The notes under the pieces: model-generated
The model's database searches: none
The model's input: the letters and a program-made list of their open reading frames with translations, nothing else
What the model was told of the DNA's origin: nothing
Part shown: piece by piece, positions 1 to 8,157 of the stretch
How the letters are laid out: the number at the start of each line of letters is the position of its first letter
How positions within the stretch are numbered: the stretch's first letter is position 1
Source of the DNA: DASTBU01 sp035711845
GTDB lineage: Bacteria > Acidobacteriota > Vicinamibacteria > Vicinamibacterales > 2-12-FULL-66-21
Assembly: GCA_035711845.1 (NCBI GenBank)
Contig: DASTBU010000084.1
Span: forward strand, 124,001-188,000
Direction of reading: 5' to 3'
Length of the DNA stretch: 64,000 nt
Position numbers and translations under genes: made by a program

Positions 1-5
1 GCGTG

Positions 6-1937
6 TCATCGCACTCGATACAGTCGCGACTGACTGCCTTCCCATCTGGCCGCGCTCACCAGCTCGAGATCCGTCCGCGCCTCGACGGCAGCCAGCGCGG
101 CCGCCCGCTTCTCTTCGGGATAGAACGCGCCGTGCATCGAGATGTACTGGACCCCACGACGCCGCAGGTAGTTCATTGCCTCGTCGGAGGGAAACGTCTT
201 GGTGTGCTTCACCATTTCCAAGTAAGTGGGCGGGAGCCAGCCGCTCTGCCCGTTCACCAGCTTGCTCCAGTGAAACGTCGAGAAGTACACGTACACGAAC
301 TCGAACTCGTACGTGTCCGTTGCGGGCATCGGAAACTCCGCCAGGACCACTGGACGGTCGCCGGCGAGAGAACTGTAGATCGGCGGAGGTTCACGCCACG
401 GCCGAACGAGCCGGATCTTCGGCAGGGCCTCCGCCGCGACGGCGACCAGGATGAGGGCGAGCAGCGCGCCACGCAGGCGGGGCCACCGGCGGAACAGGCG
501 CGCGGCGCCGTAGCCCGACAGCACGGCGAGGCTCAGCCCGGCCAACACGCTGTAACGGGCGGGCACGCGAATGCCCCCGTACGGCGGGACGTACTCGTAC
601 AGCCAGGGAAACACGGAACCGTTCAATCCAAACGACATTTCGACCGAGAAGGCGAGTGCCAGCGCGTACGCGATCCGCGACACTGACAGCGGCGGCCAGC
701 ATGCGATCAACGTGAGCAGGATGGGCGTGATGCGCGGGAACAGCGATCGTTCGGGCTCCGCGTCCCGGGACATGCTCTCGTACGTGAGGCTTCGATAGTG
801 TGCCTTCGTGTAATCCTCGCCCAACGCGCTGTAGAACCTGACCTCGCTGGGATGCCGACCGCCCATGTAGAGCTGCGTCTTCAAGTACACAGCGGCCACC
901 GGTGAAAGCAGGATGGCCGCGAGCACCGCCCCGGCGGCCAGCGCCCGCAGCGGAGGCCGCGGCCGCCCGCGCGCAAGCCAGAGCACGCCGCCGACGACGA
1001 CCGAATAGGTCATCAGGAAGGCGCCGTAGTACAACGCCGAATAGAACTGGGCGGCGAAGGCAAGGCCCGTGGCGAGGCCCTCTCGCATCCGGCCGGATGC
1101 CATCGTCCGATGCAGCCCCCACAAGAAGATCGGCACCCACATGGTCATCTGCAGTTCGAGGTGAGCGAGGTGCTCGACCCGATACGGATACACGGCGAAG
1201 ATCGCGCCCGATACCCACGCCGCGTCCGCGCGGCCGGTCAATGCCCGGACGAGCAGAAACGTCGTCACCCCCGAGAGCACGCCACCCGACAGAAAGACGA
1301 TGTTGTAGGCGACGATCCGATTCAGGCCCAGACCATACAGCGGAGCGAACAACAGCGACGGGGCAAGCACCGGATCCGAGTAGGTGAGCGTCCGGGGCTC
1401 CGGGTAGAACTGGTTGGCGTTGAAGAGGTTCAGTGGGTCGCGTGGGACCTCGTGGGCGATCCACATGAGCCGCCAGATGGAGAAGATCGGATCGCCCATG
1501 TCGGAGACCGCATACGGTTGAGCGACCTGCGGCCACGTGGCAATCGCCATCAGCACCGAAAAAGCCCCGATGAGAACCAGCAGTTCGCCGGCGCGCGCCC
1601 GGAACCCGACGCCCGGTCTCCCGAACAACTGGTATTCCTCGAACGTTAGCGGCAACTCCGCTTTCGCCCTGCGGCTGAGCGCGCCCACGACCCGGGTCAC
1701 GATCGGTAACGGCTGCCGGACGAACCAGTAGCGGATCCCCGCGATGATGAACCCGATAGCCAGCGGGCGGGACGGCGAATGCGCGGAGATGCGGTAGTCG
1801 CCAATCCAGAAGACCCCGCCGCCTGTCGCAAGCAGGAGGATGCCGACCGCGACGAACAGGGCGGCGACTGCATCAGCGGCGAGGGCCCAGCGGGGCAGCG
1901 GCGGACAATCAGCGTTAACGGGAGCGACTCGAGACAT
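6..1937 (-). CDS. Polytopic membrane protein, GT-C/YfhO-like
   Basis: The 643-residue product is mostly hydrophobic helices, roughly a dozen or more, followed by a hydrophilic C-terminal part of about 130 residues. A periplasmic-type loop near residue 145 contains SDMGDPIFSIW. The tail contains FVYVYFSTFHWSKLVNG, a pattern common in bacterial YfhO/GT-C-like membrane proteins whose soluble tail follows the helix bundle. Such proteins use polyprenyl-linked sugars or decorate cell-envelope polymers, but the substrate here cannot be told. The reading frame is complete: an ATG at 1937 and a TGA at 6-8. No partner gene lies next to it in the window. Confidence 0.8.
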   Translation of the reverse strand: MSRVAPVNADCPPLPRWALAADAVAALFVAVGILLLATGGGVFWIGDYRISAHSPSRPLAIGFIIAGIRYWFVRQPLPIVTRVVGALSRRAKAELPLTFEEYQLFGRPGVGFRARAGELLVLIGAFSVLMAIATWPQVAQPYAVSDMGDPIFSIWRLMWIAHEVPRDPLNLFNANQFYPEPRTLTYSDPVLAPSLLFAPLYGLGLNRIVAYNIVFLSGGVLSGVTTFLLVRALTGRADAAWVSGAIFAVYPYRVEHLAHLELQMTMWVPIFLWGLHRTMASGRMREGLATGLAFAAQFYSALYYGAFLMTYSVVVGGVLWLARGRPRPPLRALAAGAVLAAILLSPVAAVYLKTQLYMGGRHPSEVRFYSALGEDYTKAHYRSLTYESMSRDAEPERSLFPRITPILLTLIACWPPLSVSRIAYALALAFSVEMSFGLNGSVFPWLYEYVPPYGGIRVPARYSVLAGLSLAVLSGYGAARLFRRWPRLRGALLALILVAVAAEALPKIRLVRPWREPPPIYSSLAGDRPVVLAEFPMPATDTYEFEFVYVYFSTFHWSKLVNGQSGWLPPTYLEMVKHTKTFPSDEAMNYLRRRGVQYISMHGAFYPEEKRAAALAAVEARTDLELVSAARWEGSQSRLYRVR

Positions 1938-1988
1938 GAGGTGGCCCGGCGTAGGGGCGCCGCGGCACTCCGGACGTGCTGGCGAGTG

Positions 1989-2690
1989 TCAGTCCTTCAC
2001 GCACGTGACCAACGACCAGATGCGCGGCACGTTCACCTTCTCGATTGATACGGGTTGGAGCTCGGCCTGCGCGAGGAACGCTGGCAGATCGAGATCGGCC
2101 TTGAAACCGATGTGAATGGTGAAGGGCGAGATCAACCGTTCGATCCTCGACAGCACCCCGTTGGGGCTCAGGAAGTGGTTCAGGAAGATGATGCGGCCAC
2201 CCGGCCGGCAGACGCGACGCATTTCTTTCGCCACCTTCACCGGATCGGGCACGACGCTGATCAGATAGGGCGCGTAGACGATGTCGAACGAGTCGTCGGC
2301 GAACTTCAGGTCGGCCGCGTCCATCTGGAGGAGCCGCATGGTGCGGAGCCCCTTGCGGGCGGCGCGCTCGCGCGCCTTCTCGAGCATCGAGGAGGAAAAA
2401 TCGATCCCGGTGACCGTCGCCTGCTTCGGGTAGAGCGACAGGTTGATACCGGTGCCGACACCCACCTCGAGCACGCGCTCGCCGGGCTGGATATTCATGC
2501 GCTGAATAGCCTGCAGGCGGCCTGGGTGGAGCGTGGGACCGAAGATCAGGTCGTAGACCTTCGCCAGCTTGTCGTAGACGCCCTCGACGAAATCGTTTTC
2601 GACTGCCGTCACCGAGAGCGCCCGTGTTGCCGCATCCGAGCCCGCCACCATCTCGTCCTCGGACTCAGCCTTGCGATCGAATAAGGCCAT
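1989..2690 (-). CDS. Class I SAM methyltransferase, PmtA-like
   Basis: This is a 233-residue class I SAM-dependent methyltransferase. The SAM-binding motif I reads LEVGVGTGINLSLYP, followed by the acidic loop TGIDFSSSMLEKAR and the post-motif DAADLKFADDSFDIV. This arrangement resembles Rhodobacter-type PmtA, which methylates phosphatidylethanolamine, but ubiquinone/menaquinone-type methyltransferases look similar. The ATG at 2690 is chosen because it has a GGAG-type ribosome site. The frame stays open to 2861, but that extension is encoded by the inverted repeat at 2738-2813 and is unlikely to be translated. Confidence 0.82.
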   Translation of the reverse strand: MALFDRKAESEDEMVAGSDAATRALSVTAVENDFVEGVYDKLAKVYDLIFGPTLHPGRLQAIQRMNIQPGERVLEVGVGTGINLSLYPKQATVTGIDFSSSMLEKARERAARKGLRTMRLLQMDAADLKFADDSFDIVYAPYLISVVPDPVKVAKEMRRVCRPGGRIIFLNHFLSPNGVLSRIERLISPFTIHIGFKADLDLPAFLAQAELQPVSIEKVNVPRIWSLVTCVKD

Positions 2691-2737
2691 CAAAACGTCT
2701 CCATCCGCATGCACATACGAAGCCCTCGCCGCTGGGG

Positions 2738-2813
2738 CTGGGGTCAGATCTTGTTTCTTGCAAGGCCAAGACGGCACCCCCTGGGCCTTGCAAGAAACAA
2801 GATCTGACCCCAG
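2738..2813. repeat. Perfect 30-bp inverted repeat (REP/BIME-like)
   Basis: The arms 2738-2767 and 2784-2813 are exact reverse complements of 30 bases, separated by a 16-base loop. The outer ends carry the motif GGGGTCAGATC. The element sits between the starts of the minus-strand methyltransferase and the end of the methyltransferase/MTHFR fusion gene. Similar GGGGTCAGA-ended hairpins are known as dispersed REP-like elements mobilised by REP-associated tyrosine transposases. No transposase gene is present here. It would form a strong hairpin in either RNA or single-stranded DNA. Confidence 0.9.
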
Positions 2814-2886
2814 TGTACGCCAGCGGGGGGGACTATATCTGCTCTGGTTGTGCTGGAGCAAGCGCGCGGCTGACCTTACGGCCGCA

Positions 2887-4737
2887 TCATGCTTCGACCG
2901 CTTCCATCACGGTCAGCGCCGTCTCCGCCGCGCCGGCCGCCGTGGAGATTTGCACACCCTGCACGAGGGGACGAATGGCGGCGAGCGTTTCCCTGGCGAT
3001 CGCAATGCCCTCCGCCCGCGCGTGGCCCGCGGTATCGGCGCGGCGCATCCGCTCGACGATCTCGTCCGGCACGCGGACGCCGGGCAGCTCGTTGGCCATG
3101 AACTCCGCGTGGCGCAGGCTCTCGAGCGGTGTCAACCCTGCGATGATCGGGATGCGGAAATCCGCGATCCTCCCCAGAAATCGCTGCAGCGCTCCCGCGT
3201 CGAACACGGGCTGTGTGACGGCGAACTCCGCGCCCGCCTCCACCTTGTATCGAAATCGGCGGACTTCCTGCTCGAGGTCAATCGCCGCCGGATTCGCGGC
3301 GACGCCAGTGTGAAATGCGGTCGGCTGGCCGATGGACTGGCCGCCTATGTCCACGCCACGGTTCAACCGGGAGACGACGTTGGTCAACCCGATGGAATCG
3401 ACATCGAAGACCGCCGTCGCGTCGGGATAGTCGCCCACGCGCAGCGGATCGCCGGTCACGATGAGCAGGTTCCTGATGCCCATCGAATGCGCGCCGAGCA
3501 GGTCCGACTGCATGCCGAGCAGGTTCCGGTCCCGGCAGGCGTAGTGCAGGATCGGCTCCACGCCGGTCTGCTGCTGGAGCATGTAGGCCGCCGCGAGCGC
3601 GCTCATGCGGCCCGAGGCGCGCGGGCCGTCGGGAACAGCCACGACGTCCACGCCGTGAATGCGCAACTGACGCGCCTGTTCGACCATGGATTCGGCGCGA
3701 TAGCCACGCGGCGGCACCAGCTCGACGCTCACAGCGAAGCCGCCCCGGGCCAGAGTGTTCGCCATCCGGGACTTCTCGGCCTGCGGCACGACGGTAACGT
3801 TCGCTGCCTCTGCCTTCGCGTCCCGCTCGCCGCCTCGGGAGGCGCCGGCCACCTTCGCCGGGGCCAGCGCCCGCACCGCAAGCTTGATCTGCCTGATGTG
3901 ATCCGGCGTCGTCCCGCAGCAGCCGCCCACGAGGCGCACGCCCGCATTGATGAAGCGGCGCGCATACGACGCCATGTACTCGGGCGAGCACAGGTAGATG
4001 TTTCGCCCTTCGATGTCGCGGGGGAGCCCCGCGTTGGGCTGGGCCGACAGGCGGCGCGTCGCGACGCGCGCCATACGCTCGATCGCTTCCAGCATCGCGG
4101 CCGGGCCGACGCTGCAGTTGAGGCCGACCACGTCGGGGCCATGCCGCTCGATCTCCGGCACGAATGTTTCGGGCGCGGTGCCGTCGAGCGTGTTGCCGCC
4201 TTCTTCCGTCGTGACCTGGGCGACGATCGGCAGATCGCACAACGCACGGACCGCCCGAATCGCGGCCCCGATCTCGTTCAGGTCCCGGAACGTCTCGAGC
4301 ACGAAGAGGTCGATGCCGCCTTCGAGGAGCGCGCGCGCCTGCTCGCCGAACCAGGCCTCCGCCTCGTCCACCCCGGTCCGGCCCCATGGCTCGATGCGGA
4401 TACCCAGCGGTCCGATCGCGCCCGCCACCCACGCCTGCTCTCGCGCGGCGTGCCGGGCGATGCGCGCCCCCTGCACGTTGATCGCATGGAGCCGGTCGGC
4501 GAGGCCGAACGCGCCGAGCTTCACCCTGTTGGCGCCAAACGTGTTCGTCTCGATCACGTCTGCGCCCGCGCGTACATACTGCTGATGCACCTCAGCAACG
4601 AGATCCGGCTGGGTAAGGTTCAGCTCATCGAAGCAGCGATTGAGGAAGATGCCCTTGGCGTAGAGCATGGTACCGGTCGCACCGTCGCAGACGAGAACGC
4701 GACGGTCCAGCTCTTCCAGGAATGAGGGCTTGCGCAT
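2887..4737 (-). CDS. Bifunctional homocysteine S-methyltransferase / methylenetetrahydrofolate reductase
   Basis: The 616-residue protein fuses two one-carbon enzymes, as in Bacillus YitJ. Residues 1 to about 290 form a homocysteine S-methyltransferase barrel, with the zinc-binding pieces GLNCSVGP and GGCCGTTPDH. Residues from about 325 onward form a MetF-type FAD-dependent reductase, with the start FAVSVELVPPRG and the region YACRDRNLLGMQSDLLG. Together the domains would reduce methylene-THF and methylate homocysteine to methionine. The cobalamin-binding domain of MetH is absent. It is transcribed alone from an ATG at 4737, and a TGTACCAT extended -10-like sequence lies upstream. Confidence 0.9.
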   Translation of the reverse strand: MRKPSFLEELDRRVLVCDGATGTMLYAKGIFLNRCFDELNLTQPDLVAEVHQQYVRAGADVIETNTFGANRVKLGAFGLADRLHAINVQGARIARHAAREQAWVAGAIGPLGIRIEPWGRTGVDEAEAWFGEQARALLEGGIDLFVLETFRDLNEIGAAIRAVRALCDLPIVAQVTTEEGGNTLDGTAPETFVPEIERHGPDVVGLNCSVGPAAMLEAIERMARVATRRLSAQPNAGLPRDIEGRNIYLCSPEYMASYARRFINAGVRLVGGCCGTTPDHIRQIKLAVRALAPAKVAGASRGGERDAKAEAANVTVVPQAEKSRMANTLARGGFAVSVELVPPRGYRAESMVEQARQLRIHGVDVVAVPDGPRASGRMSALAAAYMLQQQTGVEPILHYACRDRNLLGMQSDLLGAHSMGIRNLLIVTGDPLRVGDYPDATAVFDVDSIGLTNVVSRLNRGVDIGGQSIGQPTAFHTGVAANPAAIDLEQEVRRFRYKVEAGAEFAVTQPVFDAGALQRFLGRIADFRIPIIAGLTPLESLRHAEFMANELPGVRVPDEIVERMRRADTAGHARAEGIAIARETLAAIRPLVQGVQISTAAGAAETALTVMEAVEA

Positions 4738-4827
4738 GAATTGGGTGCAATCTCTATGGTACAGGGCGCTGATGCAGTCGTAAATGCCTAATCTCCCGAC
4801 CGTTGCCGGCCAGCAGACGCCCGGCGA

Positions 4828-5511
4828 TTACCCGGGTTCTCGTTTCGTCGGCTCCAGACTCTTCGCGTCGATCAGCAGGTAGGACGTCGAGACCTGATCC
4901 AGGCCTACCGACCTGACACCCTCACGCACCTGATCGCTGAACCGATGGTGATGCCCGAAGAGGTGAAGCCGCGGCTGCATCTCAGCCAGAATCTCGTTCA
5001 CCGGCGTCTTGCCCGCATCGATTCCGCGCGATCCGGCCCGTCCACCGACAATGTAGGGCCGTGGCGCTTCGTGCGTCAGGAACAGATCGACACCACGAAG
5101 CGCCTTGCAGGCGTCCACCTCTTCGCGCACGAAATGCCGGCGGCGGTCGGCCAGTTCGGTCGCCTTCGCGGTCCGTTTGACCGGATGCGGCAGGTCGGAT
5201 GCGGGCGTGTCGTACACCGTCGGCGCGAACGTGCCCCCCAGCCCGGCAATCGTCACACCCGAAAGATGGACCGGCGTGGCGGCGGGAAGGTAGTGCAGGT
5301 GGTCGGGGAACGCGCCGGATGCGATCAAATCGAAGTTCTCGTTGTTGCCCTTGATCCAGTAGAGCGGCGCATCGACGGGCTCGTATTGGCCACGCTCGTT
5401 GGCGAGATCGCCCACGCAGACCCAGAAGGGAACTTCCGGATGGCGCCGCATGATGCGACGTGCCGCCGCGAAGTCGCCGTGGATGTCACCGAGGGCGCCA
5501 AACGTCATCAA
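4828..5511 (-). CDS. Calcineurin-like metallophosphoesterase
   Basis: The 227-residue product has the ordered metal-binding motifs of the calcineurin-like phosphoesterase fold: GDIHGD at residues 8-13, then CVGDLAN, KGNNENF, FLTHEAP and FGHHHRF. These supply Asp, His and Asn ligands for a two-metal centre that hydrolyses phosphoesters. The substrate is not evident. The gene begins 9 bases after the stop of nuoI and is probably cotranscribed with it. A hairpin spans the junction. Two adjacent ATG codons occur at the start; the upstream one is used here. Confidence 0.85.
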   Translation of the reverse strand: MMTFGALGDIHGDFAAARRIMRRHPEVPFWVCVGDLANERGQYEPVDAPLYWIKGNNENFDLIASGAFPDHLHYLPAATPVHLSGVTIAGLGGTFAPTVYDTPASDLPHPVKRTAKATELADRRRHFVREEVDACKALRGVDLFLTHEAPRPYIVGGRAGSRGIDAGKTPVNEILAEMQPRLHLFGHHHRFSDQVREGVRSVGLDQVSTSYLLIDAKSLEPTKREPG

Positions 5512-5553
5512 GCGATATCATCACCCGATCGCGACATCGCGCGATGATATCGC
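5512..5553. repeat. 11-bp inverted repeat across the nuoI/phosphoesterase junction
   Basis: The arms 5512-5522 (GCGATATCATC) and 5543-5553 are perfect complements separated by 20 bases. The structure overlaps the nuoI stop codon and ends just before the phosphoesterase start. It could be an intercistronic processing or attenuation hairpin. There is no T tract, so it is not an obvious intrinsic terminator. Confidence 0.6.
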
Positions 5554-5961
5554 CGGCACCAGCAGGTCCTTCTTGTCCCAGATGAAGTCCTTGTTGCTGT
5601 AGACCGCCAGCTCGTAGTCCTTGCCCATGAAGATGGCGGACACGGGACACGCTTCCTCGCAGTAGCCGCAGAAGATGCAGCGCGTCTTATGGATCTGGTA
5701 GATCTTCGCGTAGCGGGGGCCCGCCTGGACCGAGCCGTCGTTCTCGGCCGCCTCGAGGTAGATGGCGTCGGCCGGACAGGCGACGGCGCACAGGCCGCAC
5801 GCGACGCACTTCTCGAGGCCGTTCTCGTCACGCATCAGCACCTGTTTGCCGCGATATTTCGGGAAGACCGGAATCTTCTGGTCGGGATAGTTGACGGTGA
5901 TTTTCGGCTTGAAGAAGTGCTTGAGCGTCGTGGCGAACCCGATGATGAACGGACGAATCAT
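5521..5961 (-). CDS. nuoI: NADH-quinone oxidoreductase subunit I (2x 4Fe-4S)
   Basis: The 146-residue protein has two ferredoxin-type clusters: Cys52, 55, 58 and 62 in CVACGLCAVACP, and Cys95, 98, 101 and 105 in CIFCGYCEEACP. The spacing and the N-terminal KHFFKPKITVNYP segment are typical of NuoI, which passes electrons from the peripheral arm of complex I towards quinone. It stands apart from any other nuo gene in this window. A TATGAT -10 box ends exactly 6 bases before the ATG, so the mRNA is predicted to be leaderless. It might instead serve a complex I variant or another respiratory complex. Confidence 0.88.
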   Translation of the reverse strand: MIRPFIIGFATTLKHFFKPKITVNYPDQKIPVFPKYRGKQVLMRDENGLEKCVACGLCAVACPADAIYLEAAENDGSVQAGPRYAKIYQIHKTRCIFCGYCEEACPVSAIFMGKDYELAVYSNKDFIWDKKDLLVPAISSRDVAIG

Positions 5962-5967
5962 GGCCGG

Positions 5968-5973
5968 ATCATA
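5968..5973 (-). promoter_or_regulatory. -10 box of nuoI, leaderless geometry
   Basis: On the minus strand TATGAT is followed by 6 bases and then the ATG at 5961. A TTGGAT -35-like element lies 16 bases upstream. Transcription would be expected to start at or next to the A of the start codon. Confidence 0.5.
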
Positions 5974-6037
5974 TCAGGGCCGCCGGTGGATCCAAACACA
6001 TGCGGCCGGCCCGCCGCGGCCAAATGGCAGTAGATGC

Positions 6038-6043
6038 TATACT
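6038..6043 (+). promoter_or_regulatory. Extended -10 upstream of the sensor kinase
   Basis: TGCTATACT at 6035-6043 is a near-consensus extended -10 element. It lies 13 bases before the ATG at 6057 and would drive the sensor-regulator-signal peptidase unit. No convincing -35 is visible. Confidence 0.45.
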
Positions 6044-6056
6044 TACGCGGTATCAG

Positions 6057-7373
6057 ATGTCGCAGGATGCCCGCTTCCTGACGGCGGAGCAGGTGCTGCT
6101 CACGACCCTGATGGTGCAGCTTGCCGTCGTGGCGGTGCTCTCCACGATGCTCGTTCGCTTCCCGTGGTTCCGCCGAATCCTCCTCACCGAAAAACGCGAC
6201 TGGCCCGAGCGGCTCGTGTTCGCCGCGAGTCTGGGGCTGCCGCTGACGGCCGGCGTCATCGCGCGAATGCTCCTGAACTACGAGGCCGCCGACGTCACGC
6301 TGGCTGGATCCTTCCTGGCCGGCTTGCTGGCCGGCCCCTATGCCGGCGCGATTGTCGGAACCATGGTCGGGCTGCCGGCCTTCGTGGGCGGCGAGTGGAT
6401 AGCCCTGCCGTTCGCGATCGGATGCGGCTTCGCCGGGGGCGGCCTCCGGGAGATCTGCCCGAAAGAAGCCATCTGGCACTTCTCGCCGCTCTTCTTCACC
6501 GACCTGCATCGGAACGTCTGGCGGCTCGTCCGGCGCTTTCAGATTGACTGGGTCGTGATTCTCCTCGCGGCGCCAATCGGCCTCGAGCTGACCCGGCAGG
6601 CGCTGGGGCACCGCTTCGGGCACGCCCGCATCTTCTACTATGCGCCCCCGACCTGGTGGCTGTACGCGCTCGTCGTCCTCGCCACCGTCCTCTGCGTGGC
6701 GATCCCCATCAAGATCTGGAACAGCGCCCGCATCGAACATCGCTTGCAGGAGCAGGAGAAGCTGCTGATGGCTGCCCGGGTGGAAGCGCTGGCCAGCCAG
6801 ATCAACCCGCACTTCCTGTTCAACACGCTCACGTCGATCTCGTCGCTGATCAGATCGCAGCCCGAAACCGCCCGGATGCTCATCGTGAAGCTTTCAGGGC
6901 TGCTTCGCCGGCTGTTGCGCAGCCAGGAGCACTTCGTGACCTTGCGCGAGGAACTGGAGGCGATCGACGAGTACCTGGACATCGAGGCGGTGCGGTTCGG
7001 GCCGAAACTGATCATCGAGAAATCGATCGACCCTGAGTGTCTCGAGATCGTGGTGCCGAGCATGCTGCTTCAGCCGCTGGTCGAGAATTCCATCAAGCAC
7101 GGGCTCTCGCAGAAGGTCGGCGAAGGGCGGATAATGATACGGTGCCTGCGGCGGGACGGCCACACCACCATCGACGTCATCGACAACGGCGTGGGCGTCA
7201 CCGCCGCCAGCCGGACGAGGGATGGAGGCATCGGCCTCCGTAACGTAAACGAGCGGCTCCGCGTAATTTACGGCGCGAATTATGAGCTCCAGCTCGACAG
7301 CGTCCCAGGCCAGGGGACCTGCGCCCGCATCGTCATCCCCGAGCTCGTCGTCCCAGCGAAGATCTCCGCCTGA
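6057..7373 (+). CDS. LytS-like sensor histidine kinase
   Basis: From the ATG at 6057 the protein has 438 residues. The first ~220 residues carry about six hydrophobic helices, including a 5TM-LYT-like sensor section (LAGSFLAGLLAGPYAGAIVG). They are followed by a short coiled linker and the His_kinase motif SQINPHFLFNTLTSI, in which His252 is the predicted phosphorylation site. An HATPase domain follows, with the N box LVENSIKHG and the G box DNGVGV. An upstream in-frame ATG at 6000 would add 19 low-complexity residues. A TATACT -10 lies at 6038-6043, inside that extension, which favours 6057. It is followed one base later by its response regulator. Confidence 0.88.
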   Translation: MSQDARFLTAEQVLLTTLMVQLAVVAVLSTMLVRFPWFRRILLTEKRDWPERLVFAASLGLPLTAGVIARMLLNYEAADVTLAGSFLAGLLAGPYAGAIVGTMVGLPAFVGGEWIALPFAIGCGFAGGGLREICPKEAIWHFSPLFFTDLHRNVWRLVRRFQIDWVVILLAAPIGLELTRQALGHRFGHARIFYYAPPTWWLYALVVLATVLCVAIPIKIWNSARIEHRLQEQEKLLMAARVEALASQINPHFLFNTLTSISSLIRSQPETARMLIVKLSGLLRRLLRSQEHFVTLREELEAIDEYLDIEAVRFGPKLIIEKSIDPECLEIVVPSMLLQPLVENSIKHGLSQKVGEGRIMIRCLRRDGHTTIDVIDNGVGVTAASRTRDGGIGLRNVNERLRVIYGANYELQLDSVPGQGTCARIVIPELVVPAKISA

Positions 7374-7374
7374 A

Positions 7375-8157
7375 ATGAACAGCCTTCGTACCGTGGTGGT
7401 CGACGACGAGCAGTTGGCGCGGGAGGAGCTCTGTTTCCTGTTGAGCCAGCTCAACGGGATCGACCTGGTAGCCCAGGCGGGTGACGGCGTCGAAGCCCTG
7501 CGGATCATCGAAGACCAGGCGCCCGACCTCGTGATGCTGGACGTCCAGATGCCGGGGCTCACCGGGTTCGAGGTGGCCCGACGGCTTCTCGAGACCGGCC
7601 TGGACTCGCAACTGGTGTTCGTGACCGCCTTCGACCGTCACGCCATCGAGGCCTTCGACGTCAATGCCGTCGACTATCTTCTGAAGCCTGTGGAATCGGC
7701 GCGCCTCGAGACCGCCATCGAGCGGGTGCGCCGGCGCATGCAGTCGGAACGGGCCACCCGGCCCCCCGCCGGCGGCGATCTGGATCGCCTCCTGCAGATG
7801 CTGGGCGAGCGGACAGGCCGACGTGAGCAGCTTGCGCTCAAGGTCGGCGACCGCTTTCTGCTCATTCATGCGGACGAGGTCGTCCACGCCTCGGTCGACG
7901 ACGACGTCATAACGGTCGCAACGAACAGCTTGTCAGGAACGTCCAACTATCGGACACTGGATGAATTACAGGCGCGGCTCGATCCCGGGGTATTCTGGAG
8001 GGTGCATCGGTCGCACCTTGTGAACATCAACAAGATTCGCGAAATCGTGCCCTGGTTCAGCCGTAACTACATACTGAAGATGAAGGATGCCAAGGGCAGC
8101 GAAATCCCAGTGAGCCGTTCGCAGACCAAGCGGCTCCGCGAGTATCTCAGGCTATGA
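7375..8157 (+). CDS. LytTR-family response regulator
   Basis: The 260-residue regulator has a receiver domain at residues 5-120, with acidic pocket Asp10/Asp11, phosphoacceptor Asp56 (LVMLDVQMPG), Thr84 and Lys104. Residues from about 160 to 260 form a LytTR DNA-binding domain (LALKVGDRFLLIHADEVVHA, VHRSHLVNINKI). Such regulators bind direct repeats and control envelope, autolysis or extracellular functions. The ATG at 7375 follows the kinase stop by one base, so the pair is translationally coupled. The stop overlaps the start of the signal peptidase gene. Confidence 0.92.
   Translation: MNSLRTVVVDDEQLAREELCFLLSQLNGIDLVAQAGDGVEALRIIEDQAPDLVMLDVQMPGLTGFEVARRLLETGLDSQLVFVTAFDRHAIEAFDVNAVDYLLKPVESARLETAIERVRRRMQSERATRPPAGGDLDRLLQMLGERTGRREQLALKVGDRFLLIHADEVVHASVDDDVITVATNSLSGTSNYRTLDELQARLDPGVFWRVHRSHLVNINKIREIVPWFSRNYILKMKDAKGSEIPVSRSQTKRLREYLRL

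Noticed and set aside
2691..2861. Extended N terminus of the PmtA-like gene
   Set aside because: It is translated from the perfect inverted repeat and lacks a ribosome site.
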